64,000 nt of DNA from JADCRZ01 sp037718865 (GCA_037718865.1 JBBJMP010000001.1:434001-498000); one strand, 5' to 3'; positions 17,930 to 27,719 are shown, counted from the first letter of the stretch. The notes: generated by a model not told the origin, from the sequence alone. Made by a program: numbers and translations.

Positions 17930-19483
17930 TTAAAGATTTCTCTTTTGCAGGTAACGCACGATGGCTAGCCTAATGTCAGATCGGCTGTCATTGGTTGCTG
18001 TTACCGGATCATTCAACTTTAGCATGTCGGGGTTATCTTTATTCAGGAAACCCAGATTGGCTTCCTTGCCGGTGACCAGGAAATCGGAGATAGCTATTTT
18101 ATACACTTTTTCCGGATCTATCACAGCACCGTTGATTGTCCAGTTGTTATTTGCCGCATTATGAATTACGGGCTTGTAATGCAGATATCCACCTATTCCC
18201 GAATTTTTACTTCCCGCTTCCAATGTTTGTACCAGCAATTTACCTTTCATCTCTGCTTCACGGATACCTCCACCAAAAGGAAGGCTTCTTATAATATCAT
18301 ATTGCGTCACAGGAGGAGTCAGCAAATCGTCCAGTCTTATAGAACCTGCATTATACATGACTACATCGGCATCCGCACAGGCATCATCCATTGCGTCAAG
18401 TATCATACGGGATAAATTGGTTGACCTACTCCTCACTTCAGTTTCCCTTCCATCAAGGGTTTCGCCGGATTTGATGACTATCTGCCTGGCATCAAAGCCT
18501 AATGAGGCGTAATTCTGGTCTCCGATATCCATCCACTTCTTCACTATTACGTTAGTTGCACTATCCGGGAAAACGGACTCGTCAAGCATTTTTAGTTCGG
18601 GTGTCACCTTCACCGATCTGTTCTTCTTATTAATCATTAGTCTGACAACATAAGCAGATCTGGCGTTAGCATGCGCTTTAGTAATATAGATATTTCCTAT
18701 TTTCCTGAACTGCATATCATGTTCATGTCCACCGAGAATGACCGTCAATCCAGGTAGCTGCTGAGCAAGAACGCTATCTTCTTCCACCGATTGATGCGTA
18801 ATTGCTACCACTGCATCGCAGGAATCTTTTAAGGAAGAATAGATCTGCCTGGCCGTCTCCAGCGGATCTGTATAGCTTACATAATCGGCTTTATTAAACG
18901 GCAGGGTGAGCCCGATAAAACCTATCCTCACCGTTGTGCCGTCCGCATCATGTAAGGTGGCAATGTATGATTTCGGCAGGGAGGATGAGTCATTGTTATG
19001 CACTTTTTTAAATGGCATTTCAATGCCGTTTTTTTTATGAAAAGTATTGGAAGCCACCCATTGAAACTGCGATTCGTTAATCCTTTCCTGCAATTCCCCT
19101 TCGTTAATATCAAATTCATGGTTTCCAAATACAGCCAGGTCCGTTCCGGCGGCATTCATCGCTTCAATCATTTGTTTACCCCGGATACGCTTCCCTTCAT
19201 ATTGCAGGCTGTTATACACTGAAGGACTTACAAAATCTCCTGCCATAACCAGTAATGTATTTGGATTGGATGACTTGTACTGCTTTTTCAAGGCAGCCAC
19301 CCTGGCCATGCCTCCCATTTTGCCACCGGCAATAGGTGCGATCTCATACACGTCATTAACCTGGATAAAGACCAGTTCAAATTTGCCATCATCTTTCTTT
19401 AAACCATCGGAGCTACGGGATGTTCTGCAGGATGCCGTACTTACCAGGATTACGAAAACAAACAAATGAAAAGGATATTTCAT
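17930..19483 (-). CDS. 5'-nucleotidase / UshA-type metallophosphoesterase
   Basis: This 517-residue exported enzyme probably hydrolyses 5'-nucleotides or nucleotide sugars. The start is placed at the ATG at 19483 (MKYPFHLFVFVILVSTASC), which gives a lipoprotein-like signal. The metallophosphatase domain (~30-300) has FIQVNDVYEI in place of the common NDxHG, then VMAGDFVSPS, FGNHEFDI, THQSVEED and GGHEHDM. The C-terminal 5'-nucleotidase domain (~330-517) contains NAGSIRLDDLL and FGGGIREAEMKG. The altered first metal motif is a known variant of this subgroup, so activity is expected. Confidence 0.9.
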   Translation of the reverse strand: MKYPFHLFVFVILVSTASCRTSRSSDGLKKDDGKFELVFIQVNDVYEIAPIAGGKMGGMARVAALKKQYKSSNPNTLLVMAGDFVSPSVYNSLQYEGKRIRGKQMIEAMNAAGTDLAVFGNHEFDINEGELQERINESQFQWVASNTFHKKNGIEMPFKKVHNNDSSSLPKSYIATLHDADGTTVRIGFIGLTLPFNKADYVSYTDPLETARQIYSSLKDSCDAVVAITHQSVEEDSVLAQQLPGLTVILGGHEHDMQFRKIGNIYITKAHANARSAYVVRLMINKKNRSVKVTPELKMLDESVFPDSATNVIVKKWMDIGDQNYASLGFDARQIVIKSGETLDGRETEVRSRSTNLSRMILDAMDDACADADVVMYNAGSIRLDDLLTPPVTQYDIIRSLPFGGGIREAEMKGKLLVQTLEAGSKNSGIGGYLHYKPVIHNAANNNWTINGAVIDPEKVYKIAISDFLVTGKEANLGFLNKDNPDMLKLNDPVTATNDSRSDIRLAIVRYLQKRNL

Positions 19484-19612
19484 AACAGGGTTGATATAGA
19501 AAACAAATTTAGGGTATAAATATATTCGCAAAAAAGTCAAGGCAGAGCTACGGCTGCTTTTTCAAAACTCCTTCTCTTTAAAATATCCATTAAATTCGGT
19601 TTACCATTTTAT

Positions 19613-19647
19613 TTAGTATAATTATACTAATTATTTTAGTATTTTTG
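19613..19647 (+). promoter_or_regulatory. 18-bp perfect palindrome plus -7 box upstream of the radical SAM pseudogene
   Basis: TTAGTATAATTATACTAA (19613-19630) is a perfect palindrome, and a third half-site TTAGTAT (19636-19642) overlaps a Bacteroidota-type -7 box TATTTTTG (19640-19647). The arrangement looks like a repressor operator over a promoter driving the gene at 19692. The regulator is unknown. Confidence 0.55.
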
Positions 19648-19691
19648 TAGGGCCTCCCGGCAATTAAATGATAAGCCTAAACGCTGATCTT

Positions 19692-20318
19692 ATGTCTGAA
19701 AGAATAGCTGAAAAATTGCAAATACTTGCCGATGCCGCGAAGTATGATGTTTCCTGTGCCTCCAGCGGAAGTGTACGCAAAAATGAGAATAAAGGACTGG
19801 GTGATGCGAAAAATATGGGTATCTGCCATGCCTACACGGAAGACGGCCGCTGCGTTTCCCTGCTGAAGATACTGCTTACCAACCATTGCATTTTTGAAAG
19901 TGCACAGGGAAAAGCACCGCATGGAGGCGTTTGTCCGGTTTCAGCTTACTAAAGATCAATTATACTATGCAATCTTGAACCTGATTTCAACGTATTGCCG
20001 TTGATACGTACGCATTTTACACAAGGGTATGCAGACCAGCGCTGGCTAATCTACGATGCCCGTAGAAAACATGGCTTATATTACGACCTTCACCACATAG
20101 AAGGGTTGAACTGATTTTTGACAACAGTAATAACGGAGGAAAAGATTGTTCGGCAGTTTATGATGAACATGAACTGTTATATCAACACTTATGGCAGCGC
20201 TATTTTGGTAGCGTAAACATAGCTGCCAGGAAAAACTCAACGTTGCACCTACAACATATGCCGGCACGGTACTGGAAATACCTTCGGAAAAACAAGAAAT
20301 TTGAAGCTCGGAGTTTGG
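19692..20318 (+). pseudogene. Deletion-fused remnant of rSAM_link_UDG and SAM_7_link_chp genes
   Basis: The first part (19692 to ~19895) encodes the N-terminus of the putative DNA modification/repair radical SAM protein (TIGR03916 type): KLQILADAAKYDVSCASSGS, then ICHAYTEDGRCVSLLK and LLTNHCIFE. It breaks exactly at the CxxxCxxC cluster. From ~19905 the sequence, in other frames, encodes the C-terminus of the usual partner (TIGR03915 type): HRMEAFVRFQLTKDQLYYA, NVLPLIRTHFTQGYADQRW, LIYDARRKHGLYYDL, ELLYQHLWQRYFGSVNIAA and LHLQHMPARYWKYLRKNKK. Frameshifts and stops interrupt this second part at ~19975 and ~20118. A deletion joined the two genes and both are dead. Confidence 0.85.
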
Positions 20319-20438
20319 AGTTGAGGAGTATAATTTAGGATGATGTTGCATTATCTGATGCGGAAAACCGGGGTCTTAAATCTCAGATTTCAAATCCATC
20401 AAATTTCCTATTTTTACCACCCTTAATCAACAAACAAT

Positions 20439-21866
20439 ATGGCAAATCAACTATTCGATATTGGTATGATCGGTTTGGGCGTGATGGGCCGCAACCTCTT
20501 ATTGAACATGGCCGACCACGGCTTCAAAGTTCTGGGTTATAACAAAAGCCAGGAAAAGATTGACAGGCTGGTAGCGGATGCTACGGCTGGCACTACGGTT
20601 GATGGCGTGACCACCTTGCCTGAACTCATGCGGCAATTGCAGGTTCCCCGTAAAATAATGTTACTGGTACCTGCAGGGAACCCGGTGGATGAAGTCATTG
20701 AAACCCTGATCCCTTTGCTGGAAGAAGGAGATATTGTTATTGACGGCGGCAACTCGCATTATAAGGACACGATTCGCCGTGATGCCTATATGAAAGAAAA
20801 AGGATTCCGTTTTATGGGCGTAGGCGTGTCTGGTGGTGAAGAAGGTGCACGCACGGGCCCGAGCATCATGCCGGGAGGAGACAAACAGGCATATCCTTTT
20901 GTTCAACCCTTGCTGGAAGCGGTAGCCGCTAAAGTTAATGATGTTCCCTGTGTAGCCTATTTGGGGAATCATGCTGCCGGCCATTACGTAAAGATGGTGC
21001 ATAACGGAATCGAGTATGCCATTATGCAATTGATTAGTGAATCTTACGACCTGTTGCACCAGGGAATCGGTCTGGACAATGATGAATTGTCGGAGCTTTT
21101 TAATAAGTGGAACAAAGAAGATATGACCTCTTACCTGATCGAAATTACGGCTGATGTTTTTTTATATGAAGATGACAGAACAAAAAACCGCCTGGTGGAT
21201 ATGATCCTGGACAAGGCTGGTTCTAAAGGAACCGGAAAATGGACCTCTCAGGAAGCTATAGATCTGCCGGTTCCCATACCTTCAATAGACATGGCAGTTA
21301 CACTCAGGAATATTTCCTCTTTTAAACAGGATAGGGTTGCAGCAGCTGCTTTGTATAAAACGGAGGCGAAAAAAATTAACGTCAATAAGGAAGAATTCAT
21401 ACAACAGGTGCACGATGCCTTGTTCTTCGCCACCCTGATCAGTTATGTTCAGGGACTTGCCATGCTTCAGAAAGCTTCAAGAACACTTAGTATGGAAATA
21501 CCCATGCCAGAGGTGGTGAAAGTCTGGAGGGGAGGTTGTATCATCAGATCTTCGCTTCTGGATGTATTCAGCAATGCTTTTGAAAAAAATCCGCTGATCC
21601 CTAACCTGCTTCTTGATAATGATATAGCTGATTTGTTAAAAGCTAAAGAACAAAACCTTCGGGATGTAGTTATCAAGGCAGTGGAAAATCAATATCCGAG
21701 CGGTGCACTAATGGCTTCACTTAGTTATTATGATGCTTATCGGCGTGCCAATTTACCGACAAACCTGATACAGGCTCAACGTGATTACTTTGGCGCACAT
21801 ACCTACCAGCGTATTGACGAGCCCGAAACATTTTATCATACAGAATGGATGAAGGTTCCCTTATGA
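20439..21866 (+). CDS. gnd: 6-phosphogluconate dehydrogenase (decarboxylating)
   Basis: This enzyme oxidises 6-phosphogluconate to ribulose 5-phosphate plus CO2 with NADP+. The 475-residue chain has the Rossmann motif GMIGLGVMGRNLLLNMADHG, the substrate/catalytic segment GVGVSGGEEGARTGPSIMPG, and KMVHNGIEYA with the catalytic Lys. The all-alpha C-terminal domain ends with the family tail (FGAHTYQRIDE). It is the first gene of the run gnd-zwf-pgl, which encodes the complete oxidative pentose phosphate branch. Confidence 0.97.
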   Translation: MANQLFDIGMIGLGVMGRNLLLNMADHGFKVLGYNKSQEKIDRLVADATAGTTVDGVTTLPELMRQLQVPRKIMLLVPAGNPVDEVIETLIPLLEEGDIVIDGGNSHYKDTIRRDAYMKEKGFRFMGVGVSGGEEGARTGPSIMPGGDKQAYPFVQPLLEAVAAKVNDVPCVAYLGNHAAGHYVKMVHNGIEYAIMQLISESYDLLHQGIGLDNDELSELFNKWNKEDMTSYLIEITADVFLYEDDRTKNRLVDMILDKAGSKGTGKWTSQEAIDLPVPIPSIDMAVTLRNISSFKQDRVAAAALYKTEAKKINVNKEEFIQQVHDALFFATLISYVQGLAMLQKASRTLSMEIPMPEVVKVWRGGCIIRSSLLDVFSNAFEKNPLIPNLLLDNDIADLLKAKEQNLRDVVIKAVENQYPSGALMASLSYYDAYRRANLPTNLIQAQRDYFGAHTYQRIDEPETFYHTEWMKVPL

Positions 21867-21958
21867 TCCTGTGTGCAACATGCTAAACCGGAAAAGTACC
21901 TGTCAACAAGTAGCGGGCAAAATCCGGTTCATCACATCACTATTTATCACACCGACAT

Positions 21959-23470
21959 ATGCCAAATCATAAAAGACCTCCTGCCTCGCTGATATTTATT
22001 TTCGGAGGCAGTGGAGACCTTAATCATCGAAAGCTGTCTCCTGCTTTATACAATCTGTTCATCGACGAATGGATGCCGGAAAAATTTGCCATTGTGGGCA
22101 TTGGCCGCACGAAATACAGTAATGAAACCTATCATAAATTCCTGTTGGAGGGTATCCAGAAATATTCGCGCCGCAAGGGCGAGCAAAACGGATATTGGGA
22201 GGAATATTCCAAACACGTCTCTTATCTGGAAATGGATGTGGGAGACGAGAATGCCTACGAGCAGCTTGCGGAAATTGTAAAGCAGAAGGAGAGCGAATTC
22301 GGGGAACATCCGAATGTGATGTTCTACCTGGCTGTCGCGCCGCAACTGTTTCCAGATATTGCTAAAAAATTAGGACCGCTGAATATCTGTTCAGATACCC
22401 AATGCACCCGCATTGTAATTGAAAAGCCATTTGGTCATGACTTGAAAAGTGCACATGAGCTGAATGCATTATTGAGCAATATGTTCGATGAAAAGCAAAT
22501 CTACCGGATCGACCATTACCTGGGTAAAGAAACCGTGCAAAATATTCTGGCATTACGGTTCGCTAACGCCTTGTTTGAACCCATCTGGAACAAGAACTAC
22601 ATTGATCATATTCAGATAACGGCCGCTGAAACCGTCGGTGTTGAAGGGCGCGGTGGTTATTATGAACACTCGGGTTCATTGAGGGATATGGTGCAAAACC
22701 ATATGCTGCAATTGTTGTGTATGATTGCGATGGAAGCACCCGTTTCTTTCGAAGCCAATGAAATCCGCAACAAAAAAGTAGATGTGCTGAACGCTATCCG
22801 GGTATATGCCCCGAATGAAGTGGGCAAATATGCCGTCCGGGGTCAATATTCTGCCGGCTGGATCAAGGGCCAGCAGGTAACAGGATACAGGCAGGAAAAA
22901 AACGTACAACCGGAATCACCGGTCGATACATTCAGTGCGGTTAAGTTTTATATCGACAACTGGCGTTGGCAGGATGTTCCTTTTTATATAAGGTCTGGTA
23001 AATACCTGCATCAAAAGACCACCATCATTACCATACAATTCAAGCACGCACCTCATTATGCCTTTCCTCCTGAGGCCGCTGAAACATGGCGGAATAACCG
23101 TTTAACCATCAGCATTCAGCCCGAAATGGATATACGCATCAGGTTCCAGTCAAAAAAACCTGGTCAGGCAATGACCCTTAATCCGGTTGATATGATCTTC
23201 AGTTATGAAGAAGCCTATGATGGCCACGAACCAGAGGCATATGAAACCCTATTGCTCGACGTTATGTCAGGCAATGCTACCTTGTTTATGCGGTCGGACC
23301 AGGTTGAAGCCGCATGGAAGATCATTATGCCTATTCTGGATGCATGGGATGCGAGGGCTCCTGTAGACTTCCCGAATTATGCTCCTGACAGCTGGGGTCC
23401 TGAAGGGGCCGAAGCACTGATAGCCAGGGATGGCAGAAGCTGGGTAACACTGCCGCCGAATGAGGTTTAA
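21959..23470 (+). CDS. zwf: Glucose-6-phosphate 1-dehydrogenase
   Basis: This enzyme oxidises glucose 6-phosphate to 6-phosphogluconolactone, producing NADPH. The 503-residue protein shows the nucleotide motif FIFGGSGDLNHRKLSPAL, the substrate-binding segment RIDHYLGKETVQN with catalytic His and Lys, and EKPFGHD. It lies 92 bp after gnd and 98 bp before pgl on the same strand. The gap to pgl is occupied by a repeat element. Confidence 0.97.
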   Translation: MPNHKRPPASLIFIFGGSGDLNHRKLSPALYNLFIDEWMPEKFAIVGIGRTKYSNETYHKFLLEGIQKYSRRKGEQNGYWEEYSKHVSYLEMDVGDENAYEQLAEIVKQKESEFGEHPNVMFYLAVAPQLFPDIAKKLGPLNICSDTQCTRIVIEKPFGHDLKSAHELNALLSNMFDEKQIYRIDHYLGKETVQNILALRFANALFEPIWNKNYIDHIQITAAETVGVEGRGGYYEHSGSLRDMVQNHMLQLLCMIAMEAPVSFEANEIRNKKVDVLNAIRVYAPNEVGKYAVRGQYSAGWIKGQQVTGYRQEKNVQPESPVDTFSAVKFYIDNWRWQDVPFYIRSGKYLHQKTTIITIQFKHAPHYAFPPEAAETWRNNRLTISIQPEMDIRIRFQSKKPGQAMTLNPVDMIFSYEEAYDGHEPEAYETLLLDVMSGNATLFMRSDQVEAAWKIIMPILDAWDARAPVDFPNYAPDSWGPEGAEALIARDGRSWVTLPPNEV

Positions 23471-23549
23471 AGTTTATGGTTTAAGGCTATTTAACGCATA
23501 ACGGGTCGATATCCACAGACAAACTTTAAACCTTAACTTTAAACCTAAA
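23465..23549. repeat. TTTAAAG-type inverted repeat
   Basis: GTTTAAAGTTTATGGTTTAAGGC (23465-23487) faces ACTTTAAACCTTAACTTTAAAC (23523-23543). The first arm begins inside the last codons of zwf, and the element lies within the gnd-zwf-pgl run. Confidence 0.65.
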
Positions 23550-23568
23550 ACTTTCTTAAAACACCACC

Positions 23569-24312
23569 ATGCCGCTTCACATTTTCGAAGATACCGATAC
23601 GCTTAGTTATGCTGTGGCTGATTGGATGGTAGATTATATAGCTTCAACATTAGAAAAGAAGGGCCGTTTTACCCTTGCGTTATCAGGAGGAAGCACACCC
23701 CGCAAACTACATGGCGTTTTGAAAGATCCGGTATATGCAAAAAAGATCGACTGGCCCAATGTGCACATCTTCTGGGGCGATGAAAGGGCAGTTCCCTTCG
23801 GAGATGAACGGAACAATGCGAAGATGGCTTACGATACTTTATTAAATTATGTACCCGTTCTTTCTCATCACATACACATCATGCGAACGGATATTCCACC
23901 TGACTCAGCTGCAATGGAGTATGATAAATTGCTGCACCGCTATTTCGACCTTACACAAACCTCATTCGACCTGGTGCTGTTGGGCATGGGAGAAGATGGG
24001 CATACGCTGTCGCTTTTTCCCGGCAGCGGTATTATCCACGAAAAACAGGACTGGGTAAAATCATTTTTCCTGGAAACACAGGATATGTACCGCATATCGC
24101 TTACAACGCCTATAGTTAACAGGTCTGCAGCAGTAGCCTTTCTTGTTGCCGGCCAGGATAAGGCGGGCACGCTGAAGCAAGTACTGGAAGGAGACTTCAG
24201 GCCTGAAAACTATCCGTCGCAGTTGATTCGCCCGGAGAACGGTGAGTTACACTGGTTTGCCGACCAGGCAGCTGCCAGTGAGCTGGACGGGGCAGGTTAT
24301 CGTAATGCGTAG
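23569..24312 (+). CDS. pgl: 6-phosphogluconolactonase
   Basis: This DevB/SOL-type lactonase hydrolyses 6-phosphogluconolactone to 6-phosphogluconate. The 247-residue protein has the family motifs TLALSGGSTPRKLH, HIFWGDERAVPF and LVLLGMGEDGHTLSLFPG, which hold the catalytic His and phosphate contacts. It completes the pathway encoded by zwf and gnd immediately upstream. Confidence 0.96.
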   Translation: MPLHIFEDTDTLSYAVADWMVDYIASTLEKKGRFTLALSGGSTPRKLHGVLKDPVYAKKIDWPNVHIFWGDERAVPFGDERNNAKMAYDTLLNYVPVLSHHIHIMRTDIPPDSAAMEYDKLLHRYFDLTQTSFDLVLLGMGEDGHTLSLFPGSGIIHEKQDWVKSFFLETQDMYRISLTTPIVNRSAAVAFLVAGQDKAGTLKQVLEGDFRPENYPSQLIRPENGELHWFADQAAASELDGAGYRNA

Positions 24313-24448
24313 GCGATTTTAACCATCTTGGACAATCTCTTTGTGCATTCTTCGTGGGTTTACCTTGTGTCCTCTTTGTGGTTTTTTTTTTTACCGCAAA
24401 GCTATTTTACAGAGCGCCAAAGGATCAACTTAAATGACAGGCTCCCCC

Positions 24449-24862
24449 TTATACATCAACCGTATCATACACAACCACACGGCTCCAGAGGTGTTTACAT
24501 TCTTCAACGAATTTAAGGTGAATAGGATCAACCTGATAACTGTCCTGATTGGCTCTGTTATCGAAAGTGAGTAGCCAGGATATCGCATAGGTAGCGTCAA
24601 TAACATCTCTGTTTGTATCTGCCGGCTTGCCGATATGAGCCGTTTTGATAGACTTAACACTTTTAAGTTTCTTTAATCCTTCGACAAGCTTATCACGGTC
24701 TTGTTTGTTGTCTGGGTTGGTAAGCCAAAAATAAACATGGTGTATAAAAAAATCTGTAGCAGGCATAGCTCTTGAGGTGTTTGCTGCAAATGTAGTAAAC
24801 CCGGCCGTAAATGCAAGTTTGCCAGCATACCCTAGAAATTTGCGTCGTGAGTGTTTAAGCAT
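24449..24862 (-). CDS. Dabb (stress-responsive A/B barrel) domain protein, exported
   Basis: This 137-residue protein begins with a twin-arginine-like signal (SRRKFLGYAGKLAF) and then has one Dabb domain. The typical opening is HHVYFWLTNPDNKQDRDKL and the closing strand VDPIHLKFVEECKHLW. Dabb domains form dimeric ferredoxin-like barrels; many bind or rearrange small molecules, but no catalytic residues can be named. It is 21 bp downstream of the DUF2251 gene on the same strand. Confidence 0.85.
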   Translation of the reverse strand: MLKHSRRKFLGYAGKLAFTAGFTTFAANTSRAMPATDFFIHHVYFWLTNPDNKQDRDKLVEGLKKLKSVKSIKTAHIGKPADTNRDVIDATYAISWLLTFDNRANQDSYQVDPIHLKFVEECKHLWSRVVVYDTVDV

Positions 24863-24883
24863 GTTTTCCGACTTATGAATAAG

Positions 24884-25294
24884 TTATTGAAAAAAAAAGG
24901 CAATCATTTCGTCACTGAGCTTTCGCTCGTTTTTGGTCCAGAATGAATTCGGCGGCGGAAATTCATTCCGGTTATAGGCCCCCTGGTTAGCGAAATCGAA
25001 AACAGCATGACAGTAATTGTTAATGATCAATCCGCAACGCAACCAGTCTGTTGACCAGATAATACAAACTGAGGCGTGTCTCTCCGCTTCAGCTATGCTT
25101 GCCACATCATAAATATGAACCATGTCAAGTATGCGCAGTTGTCCTGTTCCCGGATCTTTCTCACCCCCATAAAAGTAACCCGTTTCAGTATCGTCCTCAA
25201 ACATCACGCAAAAATTATTTTCCGATGCGCTACTTTCTATGAATAAGTCTTCGCCTATCGATATGGATTGTTCTTTCAATAAATATCCCTTCAT
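24884..25294 (-). CDS. DUF2251 domain protein
   Basis: This 136-residue cytoplasmic protein matches DUF2251. Recognisable parts are CVMFEDDTETGYFYG, LDMVHIYDV and IINNYCHAVFDF, followed by the NEFPPPNSFWT end motif. The function is unknown. It lies between an acyl-CoA dehydrogenase and the Dabb gene on the same strand. Confidence 0.8.
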   Translation of the reverse strand: MKGYLLKEQSISIGEDLFIESSASENNFCVMFEDDTETGYFYGGEKDPGTGQLRILDMVHIYDVASIAEAERHASVCIIWSTDWLRCGLIINNYCHAVFDFANQGAYNRNEFPPPNSFWTKNERKLSDEMIAFFFQ

Positions 25295-25341
25295 TCCGTT
25301 GCCATTTCATGAATCGTATGTATGCAATAATCAGTCAGCCA

Positions 25342-27138
25342 TCAGGAAGGAAACCTGTTGTCACTGATCAGCTTTCCGGCAATCCTTCGTTTTGCTTCTT
25401 TACTATTAAAGGGATCAGTTTTAGTAAAACGTTTTAAGCCTAACAGCATCATGCGTTGCTCATCGCCATCTGCAAAAGCGTTAATGGCATCCTTCCCGGA
25501 TTTATTGATACTGTCAGCAGCATCATACAGGTAACTGCGCATCATATCCATCTCATAGTTACAGGCCTCTTCCCCCCGCAGGTCGGCAAGCTTCATTGCC
25601 CGCAGCAAAGCGCTTTCGGCATGAAAAGTCTCTATCGCCATGTCTGCAATGTTCATAAGAATTTCCTGTTCATTCGCCAGTTTACCCATGAGCTTTTGAA
25701 CGGCGGCTCCTGCAACCATTAAGATAGCTTTTTTGAATCCATTGATCGCCTTTTTCTCTTTGGCAAACGGAGTTTCATCTCCACTGCCAAAATCAGGAAT
25801 ACTCATTAACTCTTTTGATACGGCCATCGCGGGACCCATCAGGTCAAGTCTTCCTTTCATTCCTCTTTTCAGCATCATATCAACCGTTAATAAACGATTG
25901 ATTTCGTTAGTACCTTCATAAATGCGGTTGATACGGCTATCACGGTATGCTTTCGAGATAATGTATTCATCACTGAAGCCGTTACCGCCATGCACCTGAA
26001 CGCCTTCATCTACGATATAATCCAGCACCTCACTGCCATATACTTTTAACATGGCACACTCTATGGCGTATTCTTCTGCGGCGCCCAGTAAGGCCTCATT
26101 AAATGGTTTACCACTACCAAGCAATTCTGTTTCTTTGTCATCGATCCATTTGGATACCCTGTAAAGTGCACATTCACACACCCATATCTTGATGGCCATT
26201 TCAGCCAGTTTATGTTGAATGGCGCCAAAGTGAGCAATTGGCGTTTTAAACTGTTCGCGCGTTATGGCATACCTGATGGAGATATCGGCAGACTTTTTAG
26301 CAGCGCCTAATGCGGCAGCGCATAGCTTCAATCTGCCAATGTTCAGAATATTAAAGGCAATAATATGGCCCTTTCCCATTTCACCTAACAAATTTTCTAC
26401 TGGCACCTTACAATCCTGAAAATATAATTGAACTGTAGAAGAACCCTTGATGCCCATTTTGTGTTCTTCCGGACCGCGTGTAAATCCTTCAAAATCCCTT
26501 TCTACGATGAAAGCGGAGAATTTGTCACCATCGACTTTGGCAAACACGATATAAACGTCAGCAAACCCGCCATTGGTTATCCAGCATTTCTGACCATTAA
26601 GCAGGTAATATTGTTTATCACCGCTTAGTGTTGCAGAAGTTTTTGCTCCAAGGGCGTCACTGCCGCTGTTTGGTTCTGTCAGGCCATATGCGCCCTTCCA
26701 TTCTCCACTGGCCAGTTTGGGAATGTACTTTTCCTTTTGAGCTTCCGTTCCAAAATATAAGATAGGCAGGGTGCCGATACCGGTATGGGCCGCTACGGCC
26801 ACAGAAAATGAAAAGCCACCCCCTAAACCTTCATTGACCAGAGTCGATGTAATAAAATCTTTCCCCAATCCACCGTATTGCTCCGGTAAAGAAACAGAAA
26901 ATAATCCCTGCTCGCCGGCTTTCTGCACTAGCGATGGCATTAATCCTGCCTCCAGCTTGTCGATACGGTCTAAAACAGGTAATACTTCATTGTCCAGAAA
27001 CGACAAACACATGTCTTTGACCATCTGTTGCTCTTCATTATAATCTTCCGGAATAAAGGTGTCGAAAGAAGAACTTTCTTTGATCAGCCACTCACCACCC
27101 CTGAGCAAGGCTGCTTCTTTTTGAGTCGTGGTATTCAT
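25342..27138 (-). CDS. Acyl-CoA dehydrogenase (long form)
   Basis: This FAD flavoenzyme of fatty-acid beta-oxidation is 598 residues long, exceeding the ~380-residue core by a C-terminal ~190-residue helical domain as in the VLCAD/ACAD9-like group. Motifs include YGLTEPNSGSDALGAKTSA (FAD/substrate binding), CWITNGGFADVYIVFAK and the dimer/FAD segment RIYEGTNEINRLLTVDMML, whose Glu is the likely catalytic base. The gene is preceded on its strand by a MarR regulator, a frequent pairing for beta-oxidation genes. Confidence 0.94.
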   Translation of the reverse strand: MNTTTQKEAALLRGGEWLIKESSSFDTFIPEDYNEEQQMVKDMCLSFLDNEVLPVLDRIDKLEAGLMPSLVQKAGEQGLFSVSLPEQYGGLGKDFITSTLVNEGLGGGFSFSVAVAAHTGIGTLPILYFGTEAQKEKYIPKLASGEWKGAYGLTEPNSGSDALGAKTSATLSGDKQYYLLNGQKCWITNGGFADVYIVFAKVDGDKFSAFIVERDFEGFTRGPEEHKMGIKGSSTVQLYFQDCKVPVENLLGEMGKGHIIAFNILNIGRLKLCAAALGAAKKSADISIRYAITREQFKTPIAHFGAIQHKLAEMAIKIWVCECALYRVSKWIDDKETELLGSGKPFNEALLGAAEEYAIECAMLKVYGSEVLDYIVDEGVQVHGGNGFSDEYIISKAYRDSRINRIYEGTNEINRLLTVDMMLKRGMKGRLDLMGPAMAVSKELMSIPDFGSGDETPFAKEKKAINGFKKAILMVAGAAVQKLMGKLANEQEILMNIADMAIETFHAESALLRAMKLADLRGEEACNYEMDMMRSYLYDAADSINKSGKDAINAFADGDEQRMMLLGLKRFTKTDPFNSKEAKRRIAGKLISDNRFPS

Positions 27139-27169
27139 ATATTTAGTTTATTTTATTTAAGTGCGAATA

Positions 27170-27277
27170 TGGGTTATGAATTATGGGTTATGAGTGATGA
27201 GTGATGAGTGATGAGTGATGAGTTTTTTTTATAGAAATTAGGTCTAGCTGCTTAATATATTATAACTCATAACTATG
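27170..27277. repeat. ATGAGTGATG tandem/inverted repeat
   Basis: Five GAGTGATGA-like units (27191-27222) are preceded by GGGTTATGAATTATGGGTTATGA-like sequence (27170-27192). The complementary ATAACTCATAACTATG lies at 27262-27277. It fills the gap between the marR and acyl-CoA dehydrogenase genes. Confidence 0.6.
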
Positions 27278-27278
27278 T

Positions 27279-27719
27279 TTAAGTCAGGTTATCATATACA
27301 ATCTTTAATACTTCCTTACAGGCATCGATACGGTCTGCAGGAACGCTTTCCAGGGCTTCGTTCAGGGTTTGATTAGCCAGTTCCATAGTCTGTTCCTGTA
27401 ATTTTTTTGCATCGCTGGTCAGTAAGATAATATTTATCCGGCGGTCGTTTTTTGAAGGCGTGCGTTTTACCAGTTTTAACCTTTCCAGGTTATCAACCAG
27501 CCGGGTAATACTTGGCTTGTCCCGGAAAGTGGCGTTGCATAGCTCCTGCTGGCTGATGCCGTCTTCCTTCCATAAATGATACAGCACACTCCATTGCTCT
27601 ATTGTCAGATTTAATCCAGCCTGGTTAAATTTTTTCTGAAGTCTTCTGGCAATGGCCGTTGACGCTTTGCCGGTTATAAAGCTGTATAATTCACCCTTCT
27701 TGAATTGGTTGTTTGGCAT
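27279..27719 (-). CDS. MarR family transcriptional regulator
   Basis: This 146-residue winged-helix repressor shows the fold in LTIEQWSVLYHLWKEDG, QQELCNATFRDKPSITRLVD and KLVKRTPSKNDRRINIILL (the wing). The start is the ATG at 27719 (MPNNQFKKGEL); an upstream start at 27743 would run through the operator palindrome. The acyl-CoA dehydrogenase gene lies downstream on the same strand and is a plausible target. Confidence 0.92.
   Translation of the reverse strand: MPNNQFKKGELYSFITGKASTAIARRLQKKFNQAGLNLTIEQWSVLYHLWKEDGISQQELCNATFRDKPSITRLVDNLERLKLVKRTPSKNDRRINIILLTSDAKKLQEQTMELANQTLNEALESVPADRIDACKEVLKIVYDNLT

Noticed and set aside
27191..27222. CRISPR-like direct repeats
   Set aside because: Units are only 9-10 nt and directly abutting, with no unique spacers and no cas genes in the window.
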